Origin: CAVQYV01 sp963718295 [NCBI: uncultured Methylomirabilota bacterium]
GTDB taxonomy: Bacteria > Methylomirabilota > Methylomirabilia > CAVQYV01
NCBI GenBank assembly: GCA_963718295.1
Contig: CAVQYV010000008.1
Span: forward strand, 434,001 to 498,000
Direction of reading: 5' to 3'
Length of the DNA stretch: 64,000 nt
The notes under the pieces are model-generated. The model saw only the letters and a list, made by a program, of their open reading frames with translations. It did no database searches and was not told where the DNA came from. Below are positions 35,673-43,209 of the stretch, piece by piece. Numbering within the stretch: the first letter of the stretch is position 1; the number at the start of each line of letters is the position of its first letter. The translations under genes and the position numbers were made by a program.

Positions 35673-36965
35673 ATGGCAGAGCAGGTCAGCAGTTTGAGAA
35701 CAGGCGTCAAATACAAGGACACCCCGATCGGGAAGATACCGGTGGATTGGGAGATTGTGCGGTTAGGTGAGATATGTAATGTCGTGGGAGGGAGCACACC
35801 CTCAACCAGCAGGAAAGAGTATTGGGGTGGTGAAATACCATTTGCTACACCCACCGACATAACAAGTGCCGGTGGGAGAGAAATCTCAGAGACAGCGCAA
35901 AAGATCACGCCTGAGGGATTGTCGTCCTGCGGCACTAACCTTTTGCCGCCAGGGACTATTCTCTTAACGAGCAGGGCCACTATTGGAGCTTGCGCAATTA
36001 ATACGAAACCGATGGCTACACACCAAGGTTTCGCGAATTTGGTCTGTAAGGAAAGAGCCTGCAATTGGTTCGTCTTCTATAACGTCATTTCGCGTAAGCA
36101 TGAATTGGAGAAGATTGGGAGTGCTAGCACCTTTAGAGAGGTTTCAAAAAGTAGTATCCGGTCCCTGCTTGTAGCTCTTCCTCCTCTTTCTGAACAGAGA
36201 AGGATCTCCGAAATCCTTGCAACCGTGGACGAGGCGATTGAGAAAACGGCTCAGGTCATCGAAAAGACCAAAGAGATAAAAAAGGGCCTCATGCAACACC
36301 TCCTCACCCGTGGTATCGGCCACGAGAGGTTCAAAAAGACGGAGATAGGGGAGATAACGGAGGAGTGGGAGGTTGGCAGATTAGGGGACTTGAGCCTGGG
36401 CCAGCCAGAATACGGAGCCACTTCTGCGGGCGTCGATAAGAATATCGATCTGCCAAGATATGTTCGGATTACAGACATTACCGATGATGGACAGCTTTTA
36501 GAATCCACATGCCAGAGTATTCCAAGAGAAGCCGCCCAGCCATACATTCTGCGGAAAGGCGACTTCTTATTCGCAAGAAGCGGGGCGACCGTTGGCAAAA
36601 CCTACCTCTATAGAGAAAAGGACGGCGAATGCGCATTTGCAGGGTACATGATACGCTTCAGACCAAATCCCACTCAGCTCTTGCCAGAATTCTTGTTTCA
36701 TTACACACACTCGCCTTCCTACTATAACTGGGTCAAAGGAATGCTGAGGGCAGGTGCGCAACCAAATATCAACGCCACGGAATATTCGAATATGGTCTTG
36801 CCCCAACCTCCAATCGGAGAACAGAGAAGGATTGTCGAAACCTTAAGCTCCATCGACCAAAAAGTTGTAAAAGAGACCGACCACAAACGGCAATTGGAAT
36901 CCCTGAAAAAGGGCCTCATGCAGGTTCTCTTGACCGGCAAGGTCCGCGTTCCGGTTTCCTCGTAG
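35673..36965 (+). CDS. hsdS: Type I restriction-modification specificity subunit
   Basis: The 430-residue product has two target-recognition domains. The first begins TPIGKIPVDWEIVRLGEI and ends LPPLSEQRRISEIL; the second begins KTEIGEITEEWEVGRLGDL and ends QPPIGEQRRIVETL. Each is followed by a long helix (conserved regions) that sets the spacing of the two half-sites. The ATG directly follows the stop of the winged-helix gene. It appears intact, so HsdM-HsdS could still methylate DNA. The recognition sequence cannot be predicted. Confidence 0.93.
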   Translation: MAEQVSSLRTGVKYKDTPIGKIPVDWEIVRLGEICNVVGGSTPSTSRKEYWGGEIPFATPTDITSAGGREISETAQKITPEGLSSCGTNLLPPGTILLTSRATIGACAINTKPMATHQGFANLVCKERACNWFVFYNVISRKHELEKIGSASTFREVSKSSIRSLLVALPPLSEQRRISEILATVDEAIEKTAQVIEKTKEIKKGLMQHLLTRGIGHERFKKTEIGEITEEWEVGRLGDLSLGQPEYGATSAGVDKNIDLPRYVRITDITDDGQLLESTCQSIPREAAQPYILRKGDFLFARSGATVGKTYLYREKDGECAFAGYMIRFRPNPTQLLPEFLFHYTHSPSYYNWVKGMLRAGAQPNINATEYSNMVLPQPPIGEQRRIVETLSSIDQKVVKETDHKRQLESLKKGLMQVLLTGKVRVPVSS

Positions 36966-36990
36966 GGAGGCAACAAAGGTCCGATCATGA

Positions 36991-37983
36991 AGCCCGTCTT
37001 CAACGAAGACACCCTCTCCGAAAGCCCTGCCCAACGCCGCCTTCTTCGCCTTTACCGGGACCCCTCTCAGCAAGCGAGATCGCAATACGTACCGGCATTT
37101 CAGCCCTCCGGGGGAGAGATACCTGGATGCCTATACGATTCGCAATGCCGAAGAGGACGGGGAGATCGTGCCGGTCAGGTACGAGAGCCGGTTGGCGCGG
37201 CTGCAGGTGGTGGGCAATACCCTGGATGGCCTATTCGAAGACCTCTTCGGCGACCGGACCGAGGAGGAAAAGGCCCTGCTCAAGAGGAAGTATGCCACGG
37301 CGGAGACCCTCTCCCGGACTGGCCGGAGGATCGAGCGCGTTGCGCGGGACATGGTGAAGCATTTCAACGAGAGGATTCGGCCCAATGGGTTCAAGGCGCA
37401 GATTGTGGCCGCAGACCGGGCCACGGCCATCCGGTATAAAGAAGAGCTGGATCGGCTGGTGGGACTCGAGCGATCCGAGGTGGTCATCACGGTAAACAAT
37501 AATGATCCGCGGGAATGGAAGGAGCGGTATCGACGGACCCGGGAGGAGGAGAATCTCATCAAGGAGGCCTTCAACGATCCGCAGAATTCCCTCCAGTTCC
37601 TGGTCGTCTGCGACAAGCTCCTGACGGGCTTCGATGCGCCCATCGAACAGGTGATGTATCTGTAACAACGCCTCAAGGAGCACACCCTGCTACAAGCGAT
37701 CGCCCGAACCAATCGGACCTACCCGAGGAAGAACTTCGGCCTGGTGGTGGACTATGTGGGGGTGGGCCGGGAGCTGGCCGAGGCCCTGGTCATCTTCGAG
37801 AGGGAAGACCTGGAGGGGATCTTCGGGGTAGATGATCTCAAGAAGGAACTGACCAGCCTGGATTGCTGGCACAAGAAGGCCAAGAGCTTTTTCGAAGCGG
37901 TAGACCGTTTCCAGGGCAGGCCGGAGGAAATTCTGCAGAGATGCATGGAGATTCTCAAGCCGGAGGATGTGCGGGCGGCGTAA
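36991..37983 (+). pseudogene. hsdR: Remnant of type I restriction endonuclease subunit
   Basis: Only the C-terminal third of HsdR is left. It begins NAAFFAFTGTPLSKRDRNTYRHF (helicase motif III region, from 37033) and continues to DKLLTGFDAP (motif VI region). An in-frame TAA at 37663 follows QVMYL, after which RLKEHTLLQAIARTNR continues. The N-terminal nuclease, Walker A and DEAD-type motifs are missing. The 3' end stops abruptly at the dinB-type repeat (37971). Thus it has lost both ends and carries a stop, and no restriction activity is possible. Confidence 0.9.
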
Positions 37984-38222
37984 GAGCAAGAGGCGACGAC
38001 GCCTCGCTCCTCGGGTCTGGCGCCGACCAGGATGGGGCAGCCCCGCCATTGCGGGTGGAGCAGCTCCTCCACCGAGGCATAGAAGGCATCGAGGTCGAGA
38101 CAGAGGATGGTCCGAGTTCCAGAGCATGAACCTATTATGACAGATTCCAAGAATGAGATCAATCTGAGCAGTTTTCTGGTCTGTGCCGCTTGAGCGGCTT
38201 GCCAGCACGAAGCCCAATTCAA
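37971..38222 (-). pseudogene. dinB: Truncated duplicate of the dinB 5' end
   Basis: This is the coding part of the second copy of the long repeat. It reads as DinB codons 1 to ~84 (through [13 protein letters not shown] to CSYAAR) and then runs into the hsdR remnant. It cannot make a polymerase. It marks the right boundary of the restriction island. Confidence 0.9.
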
Positions 38223-38274
38223 AGAATTGACAAAGAAGGCCGGGGAAAAAAATCTATTGACTTACTATTTTAAC
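37971..38274. repeat. Long direct repeat, copy B
   Basis: About 304 bp matching 31301-31605. The left edge is sharp inside the hsdR remnant. The right edge falls in TTGACTTACTATTTTAAC, where the -35 box of the toxin-antitoxin promoter lies. Confidence 0.93.
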
Positions 38275-38285
38275 TACGTTATACG
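38257..38285 (+). promoter_or_regulatory. Promoter of the AbrB/VapC module
   Basis: -35 TTGACT (38257-38262) lies in the duplicated sequence and -10 TATACG (38280-38285) just outside it; they are 17 bases apart. The native copy at 31590 has the same -35 but no -10, so the junction itself completes this promoter. Confidence 0.75.
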
Positions 38286-38315
38286 TTTACCAGATAGTAG
38301 CACGAAGGAGATCCA

Positions 38316-38546
38316 ATGGAGAAATCAACGGTAACGGTGAAGGGGCAGATCGTAATTCCCTCCCGGCTTCGACGGAAGTTCGGCATCAAGCAGGGAACCC
38401 AGGTCTTCATCTACGATCGAGACGAGGAGATCGTAATCAAGCCCATTACGGATGAATATATCCGCGGCATGGCAGGCATGGCCGGCACGAAGGGCAGGCT
38501 GCTCAAGGCCCTGAAGGAGGAAAAGGCGAAGGAGCGCGCCCTGTGA
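38316..38546 (+). CDS. AbrB/MazE-type antitoxin
   Basis: The 76-residue product has the swapped-hairpin DNA-binding domain (VTVKGQIVIPSRLRRKFGIKQG) and a C-terminal helical tail for toxin binding. AAGGAGATCC precedes the ATG. Its stop overlaps the toxin start (GTGA). It should bind its own promoter and neutralise the PIN toxin. Confidence 0.9.
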   Translation: MEKSTVTVKGQIVIPSRLRRKFGIKQGTQVFIYDRDEEIVIKPITDEYIRGMAGMAGTKGRLLKALKEEKAKERAL

Positions 38547-38950
38547 GGGCTGCGGTCAGGGTCCTGGACTCCTACAGCCTCATCGCCTACCTTGAGGGTG
38601 AGGATGGGGCAGACAAGATGATCGAGCTCTTCCAGGTAGCCCGGGATTCGGGCCGCGACCTTCTCCTCACAACAGTCAACTGGGGAGAGGTCTATTACAT
38701 CACACTGAGGGAGGCCGGGCCCCAAAAGGCAGAGGAGGTGGCGCACCTGATCTCCACCCTTCCCATTCAGATCATTCCTGCAGATCTGGAGTTGGCGAAG
38801 CAGGCCGCGCTATTCAAGTCCAACAAAAAGATGTCTTACGCCGATTGCTTTGCCGCCGCCCTGGCCAAGCTGCGCAAGGTGGAGTTAGTCACCGGGGACG
38901 AGGACTTCAAGCAGGTGGAGGGGGAAGTGAAAATCCTCTGGATTGGATAG
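38543..38950 (+). CDS. vapC: PIN-domain ribonuclease toxin (VapC type)
   Basis: The 135-residue product starts at GTG. It has the PIN catalytic acids Asp9 (VLDSYSLIAYL), Glu49, Asp101 (SYADCFAAALA) and Asp119 (TGDEDF). VapC toxins cut tRNA or rRNA when the antitoxin is lost. It is complete and coupled to the antitoxin gene. The module sits exactly between the two parts of a split duplication, so it looks like a recent insertion. Confidence 0.92.
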   Translation: MRAAVRVLDSYSLIAYLEGEDGADKMIELFQVARDSGRDLLLTTVNWGEVYYITLREAGPQKAEEVAHLISTLPIQIIPADLELAKQAALFKSNKKMSYADCFAAALAKLRKVELVTGDEDFKQVEGEVKILWIG

Positions 38951-39014
38951 CCTCTCTTGAAGAGCTTGGATCCCGTGAAAGCCGAGGGAAAGTAAGGCAG
39001 GTCGAAAATTCCAT

Positions 39015-39080
39015 AGACAGAGGACAAAGACGGCGTCAGGCCTGCACCGGAGCGAAGAGGAAATGCGATAAAGCAAGACC
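39015..39080. repeat. 66-bp direct repeat, copy B
   Basis: Matches 31606-31671. Its right edge (39080) is where the truncated integron integrase begins. Confidence 0.9.
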
Positions 39081-39269
39081 TGAACCCGCGTCTCGAAACA
39101 GCCGGAGCGCCTCTGCCGCATCAGCATTCTTCAGGCGTTTTTAAAACGTGAGATATCGGTTAGCCCAGTAGGCGTAGAAGGTTACGCTTTTCCCCGGCAC
39201 GAGCTTTCGTGAAAGCAGATATTGCTGAAAATCGGGAAGGAGTTGTGAAGGTAACATTTTCTCTCTCAT
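39081..39269 (-). pseudogene. intI: N-terminal fragment of an integron integrase
   Basis: The start ATG is at 39269 with AGGAACTTAT upstream. The product reads LLPDFQQYLLSRKLVPGK, then VTFYAYWANRYLTF, the N-terminal core-binding region of IntI-type tyrosine recombinases. A TAA (39143-39141) interrupts it, after which KRLKNADAAEALRLFRDAG continues until the 66-bp repeat. No catalytic domain is present. Its orientation, away from the cassette array, is the standard integron layout, which supports the identification. Confidence 0.7.
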
Positions 39270-39436
39270 ATAAGTTCCTGCCGATAATATACGGATTCTG
39301 TATAATATGATATTACCGATCAATTACGGCAGTCAATAAGATTTGTCTTCAGAATCAATTGTTTTTAGCGTTAAAAGAGAATATCATTAACCGTAAATCG
39401 AACGAACAAACATTTTCCGTATAATAATTGTTATGT
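39270..39436 (+). other. attI-like recombination region with first cassette junction
   Basis: An AT-rich stretch between the intI start and the first cassette. It ends in GTTATGT (39430-39436), whose complement ACATAAC opens the attC site at 41626, as expected for the two ends of one cassette. A candidate intI promoter on the minus strand has TTGACT (39338-39333) and TATCAT (39314-39309), 18 apart. The exact attI limits are not known. Confidence 0.6.
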
Positions 39437-40074
39437 GCAAAAAATAATGTGCCGAGAAATAGCGGTTTGATATAAATACGAAAATGATAATTGACACAAA
39501 TTTTAATTTTTACTCTGATGCAATGGCGGTGACCCTGACAGCACCAGTCCAACACTCCGAAAATATCATAAAATATTGTGGAGTAAACCTTTACCAAATG
39601 GAAAACTTTTGAGTTACGTGATAATAAAAACGGTGCTTATTTATATCACAATTCAGAACTTGGAGAATTCTTTTTGGGCAGTGATGCCATAACACACTCG
39701 TATAAAAATAAAAAAGAAAGCATGGCTTGCAGAACAAATCCCAAATGAGGTAGATGAACTTTTTGATACGGGCTCTACAATTGGAGCTTATATTATTTTT
39801 CCAAAAAACAGAATTGACGGAAAGTATACAATCAATCAAGCTCGCGGAGTAAATAGATTAATTGATGACAGGTTTGATTTAACATTAGAATGTATCCGAT
39901 TATTCTATTGGGAAAAAAAGTCCGCTTTATGACACTTTATTGAGATATAAGAATTTTTTCGATTTATTTGACGATTTTATGGGGTATGTTGATTTTTTTT
40001 TATTGGAAGATCTGATTGATGAAAACAAAATATAAATTTTATTTTCCTTTTGATGGTTTCAAAAGAGTCAATCC

Positions 40075-41478
40075 CATTCTTAGTTGAAATTCCTCAGCGA
40101 CCCCTTTGCCATGGCCTTATGCAACTTGATCTCTCGTTGCGGTCCTTTCCCCTCGGATCTGCCCCTGCAAGACCGCCCGCAGGGTGGGAAGATGCCGGTA
40201 TCCCTTGACGCGGCGAAGCCTGGGTTCGATATCCAGCAGGGCAGAGGCCACCCATCTCTGCTTCTGATCGCTATTTCTCCAGCGATCCACGTGGTCCGTT
40301 CGCTGCCCCACTTGGGCCATCAGGGATTCCAGGCAGTTGGTGGTCTTCAGGGAAAGTCCCAGTTGAGGAAATACCCCCAACCGGTGCAGGGTGAGGGTCT
40401 CCTCCATCCCCTCGTCCAGGCTGGCGACGGCAGAGACATTGATCAGGCGCAGCTCCTGCCGGCAACGGAGCAAAGCGGCATGGGCCTCCGCATACGTAGG
40501 CCTTTCGTAGGCCCCTTGCAGCTTCCTTCGCCAGAGGGCCTGTTGGGACTTAGGAAGGTAGCTTACGACGTTCTCCCTTTTGTGCCACTGGCAGCGCTGG
40601 ATGGCAGCCTGGGATCCAAAGACCTTCTGGATGGCCTTAAGGAGGCCCTTGGCTCCGTCGAGGATGCAGAGCAGGCCCTGATCGACCCGCAGGCCTCGCT
40701 CCAACAAGCTTTGCAGGAATTCGGAGCAGACCCGCTCATTCTCCGTTCCGGTCTGGACGAAGCCCAAGATCACCTTCTGTCCGGAGAGGGTGATGCCTAA
40801 GGCGATGACCATCTCATCCTCGGCGAAGGTTTTCCCATCCAGAAAGAGAGCGACGAAGTCGTAGGAGTCCAAGCGACGCTCGCACAGCTGTTGCAGCTTC
40901 CGGGCACTGACCCGGATGAAGCGCCGGGAGACGGAAGAAGGGCTCAGGCCAAAGGCAGCGGGGATCGCCTCCGCACACTCCCCATAGGAGCGGCAGCTCA
41001 GACCCCGCAGGATCTTGAGGAGCAGAGCCCCGTCGGTCGCATGGGGCTGCTGGAGGCCGTGGTAGGTCCGGAGTGGGATCTCCCGATTCTTCGCCCGATC
41101 CCGCAGCCTCCGGTAGGTGACGGCCACCTTCTGATCGCCCAGGTAGATGGAGCCTCGTTGCTGGCTCCAGCGGACGATGTCGGGAAGGCCTCCGGTGCGG
41201 GAGTACCGTTCTCCGGCTAGGCGATCCACCTCCTGATTCAGGGCCTCGGCCACCGCCAGGAGGCCCAGGGGGATCAGGGCCTGGATGAGGGCCAATTTGG
41301 CATCCAGATCCTCGGGTGCGGAAAGATGGGAGAGAGGCGATGGGTTTCACCTTGCCTTTTCTGCTGATTCGAAATACCCTTTTCATGGAGCGGCTCCTTT
41401 CTCTGTGGGGTTGTGGGTTTCTTGCTCAAACACACTTCACCACAAAGGAGTCGCTTCGTCAATTTTCAACTAAGAATG
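40075..41478. mobile_element. IS256-family insertion sequence
   Basis: The ends carry an imperfect inverted repeat of about 34 bases: the left begins CATTCTTAGTTGAAATT and the right complement begins CATTCTTAGTTGAAAATT; both continue to GCGAC-CCTTTG. The element is ~1.4 kb with one transposase gene. No clear target duplication is seen. It is GC-rich and sits inside the AT-rich DUF6994 cassette. Confidence 0.8.
40117..41295 (-). CDS. IS256/Mutator-family transposase
   Basis: The 392-residue product has the DDE triad of mutator-type transposases: Asp153 (FLDGKTFAEDE), Asp213 (CILDGAKG) and Glu323 (TTNCLESLMAQVG), plus CQWHKREN. It starts at a TTG inside ALIQALIPLG; a further upstream frame (MKRVFRISRKGKVKPI, from 41386) is probably the native N-terminus, separated by a one-base shift near 41300. 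If so, the transposase is damaged. Confidence 0.85.
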   Translation of the reverse strand: MALIQALIPLGLLAVAEALNQEVDRLAGERYSRTGGLPDIVRWSQQRGSIYLGDQKVAVTYRRLRDRAKNREIPLRTYHGLQQPHATDGALLLKILRGLSCRSYGECAEAIPAAFGLSPSSVSRRFIRVSARKLQQLCERRLDSYDFVALFLDGKTFAEDEMVIALGITLSGQKVILGFVQTGTENERVCSEFLQSLLERGLRVDQGLLCILDGAKGLLKAIQKVFGSQAAIQRCQWHKRENVVSYLPKSQQALWRRKLQGAYERPTYAEAHAALLRCRQELRLINVSAVASLDEGMEETLTLHRLGVFPQLGLSLKTTNCLESLMAQVGQRTDHVDRWRNSDQKQRWVASALLDIEPRLRRVKGYRHLPTLRAVLQGQIRGERTATRDQVA

Positions 41479-41625
41479 ACACACCCTCGTTTCAAAATTC
41501 GTCCGACATTTTCCGATGTCAACCAATATCTTTTATACAAAAAAATGGTGGTTAGTTTCATTAAATCAAGAAACAAACGAATAGAGAATTATATAATAAG
41601 TGAAGAAAAATGAGTATACCCCAGC

Positions 41626-41722
41626 ACATAACAACCGCATCAAGACCGACGCCGGGAGCTACGCCGTACCGTTTTCTGCAAGTTCATTGGCCGGCGCGGC
41701 TTATGGGAAAATGGTGTTAGCT
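41626..41722 (+). other. Integron attC recombination site 1
   Basis: It opens with ACATAAC (41626-41632) and closes with GTTAGCT (41716-41722), 97 bases. Internal arms CCGCATCAAGACCGACGCCGG and CCGGCGCGGCTTATGGG fold onto each other imperfectly, as in an attC hairpin. The opening core is the exact complement of GTTATGT at 39430, the start of the same cassette. The start TAACAACCGCATCAAG strongly resembles known attC sites. Confidence 0.8.
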
Positions 41723-41745
41723 TGAAATATGAGACCTAAAATTTA

Positions 41746-42930
41746 ATGAGACAATTGATTTCTTTCCTTGTATGCAGTTTGATTGTCATTCAATTGATAG
41801 GATGTTCCTCAATGACCGAGACACAAAAAGAAAGAGAAGCGCGAACTCAGTCATCACCTCAATCTAATAATGGCTCGTTTGTCAATCCTAATGGGATATC
41901 TGCTAAACTGTTTTCACAAGAAACCTGGGAAGTCACGAAAGAATATATCTTCGATAAACGAATCGACCCAAAGCCACTAATCGAACTCCCCGTGCATCCA
42001 TTGCATCCGGAACAATGGGAAAATCATCCGGCAGAGCAATTTTCTTTTTCTTGGCTGGGACATTCCAGCATTTTAATTTCGATGGAAAACCAGCGAATTC
42101 TGGTTGACCCTGTACTGGAAGAACGCGCCTCCCCTTTTTCGTGGATTGGCCCGAAGCGATTTCATCCATCTCCGGTCACAGCAGAGGAACTTCCAGCCAT
42201 TGATGTCGTCTTGATCACCCATGACCATTATGATCATTTAGAAAAATCAACGATTGTTACGATTAATGAAAAGGTCGAACGATTTATCGTACCATTAGGC
42301 ATCGGCGCATTATTAGAGGATTGGGGAATAAATCCATCTAAAATAACTGAGTTGGATTGGTGGGAAACCTATTCTTCGGGTTCTCTGGGGTTCCATTCCA
42401 CACCGGCAGTTCATTATGCCAGTCGCGGGTTATTTGATTCGAATCAACGATTATGGTGTTCATGGTCGATTATCGGGAAGGAAAAGAGGGCTTTTGTTAG
42501 TGGTGATTCCGGCTATTTTGATGGATTTAAGAATATTGGAGAACGATTGGGGCCTTTCGATGTGACATTCCTTAAAATAGGGGCGTATAGTGACAAAGGC
42601 ACTTGGCACGCGCTTCATATGACACCCGAAGAAGCAGGACAACAGCATTTAGATCTCAGGGGGAATTTGATGGTTCCCTTGCATTGGGCAACCTTTGATA
42701 TGGCTCTTCATCCCTGGTATGAACCCATTGAACGGTTGGTCACCTTCTCCGAACAAGAATCCGTCACCCTGATCACGCCCGAAGTAGGGGAAATAATCAA
42801 TTTAAGAGGTAAGCCAAAGACTGATCATTGGTGGTTGAAATATAAAACAAACAATACCAACCAGAAAATTAAAGAATATAATCAGCTAACCAGCGCATTC
42901 ACCAGACGGCAAGAAGCGCGGCGGCGCTGA
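41746..42930 (+). CDS. Metallo-beta-lactamase-fold lipoprotein (NAPE-PLD/UlaG-like), integron cassette gene
   Basis: The 394-residue product is a predicted lipoprotein (LIGC, Cys20). It has the metal motif THDHYDHLE (His159 to His164) and further ligands in SGDSGYFDG and PLHWATFDMAL, so the active site looks complete. The fold is that of the N-acyl-phosphatidylethanolamine phospholipase D and UlaG group. The ATG lies 24 bases after the cassette core GTTAGCT, and the gene ends inside the following attC; both are typical of cassette genes. Codon use is more AT-rich than in the chromosome. The substrate is unknown; lipid or lactone hydrolysis is possible. Confidence 0.85.
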   Translation: MRQLISFLVCSLIVIQLIGCSSMTETQKEREARTQSSPQSNNGSFVNPNGISAKLFSQETWEVTKEYIFDKRIDPKPLIELPVHPLHPEQWENHPAEQFSFSWLGHSSILISMENQRILVDPVLEERASPFSWIGPKRFHPSPVTAEELPAIDVVLITHDHYDHLEKSTIVTINEKVERFIVPLGIGALLEDWGINPSKITELDWWETYSSGSLGFHSTPAVHYASRGLFDSNQRLWCSWSIIGKEKRAFVSGDSGYFDGFKNIGERLGPFDVTFLKIGAYSDKGTWHALHMTPEEAGQQHLDLRGNLMVPLHWATFDMALHPWYEPIERLVTFSEQESVTLITPEVGEIINLRGKPKTDHWWLKYKTNNTNQKIKEYNQLTSAFTRRQEARRR

Positions 42931-42973
42931 TGCGGGAAGTTTGGTGGGCCGCTGGTGATGCAGGTCGTTGGAC
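42884..42973 (+). other. Integron attC recombination site 2
   Basis: It opens with AGCTAAC (42884-42890), the exact complement of GTTAGCT at the start of this cassette (41716). It closes with GTTGGAC (42967-42973), which fits the GTTRRRY rule. Inner arms CCAGCGCATTCACCAG and CTGGTGATGCAGG are inverted repeats. Length is 90 bases. Confidence 0.8.
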
Positions 42974-43209
42974 AGACCTGAGGAGCAGCGAGGATGCACC
43001 CGTGGTAGCAGGCGGCACGTCCTGGACTGGGTGGTGCGGCCGAGCTTTCCATCAGACTCATTTTCAACAGTCTCCGCGCTTATCCACAGACCTGCTGTCA
43101 GTAAAATCCACGACTTAAGATGATCCGCGTCCTCTCTCACCCGAAAAGTAGTGCTAACTATGTGTATTTTGCCCTTGACAACTGCCCTTCTTTCCGGCAT
43201 CCTGGGGCC

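Larger units (their letters stand above)
39484..41613 (+). pseudogene. DUF6994-family gene cassette, frameshifted and split by an IS
   Basis: Read through at least four frames, this AT-rich region gives one continuous protein. It starts MIIDTNFNFYSDA (39484), then GGDPDSTSPTLRKYHKILWS, NGAYLYHNSELGEFFLGSD, AWLAEQIPNEVDELFDTGS, LYDTLLRYKNFFDLFDDF and FYFPFDGFKRVNPI (ending near 40079). After the IS256-type element its C-terminus resumes near 41490 as NQYLLYKKMVVSFIKSRNKR and stops at 41611-41613. The pattern matches DUF6994 proteins, whose function is unknown. Base composition (very AT-rich) differs sharply from the neighbours, so it is foreign. It is the first cassette of the integron remnant. 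Confidence 0.75.

Noticed and set aside
39355-39839. Two minus-strand open frames in the AT-rich region
   Set aside because: They are antisense to the DUF6994 remnant and arise from low GC content.
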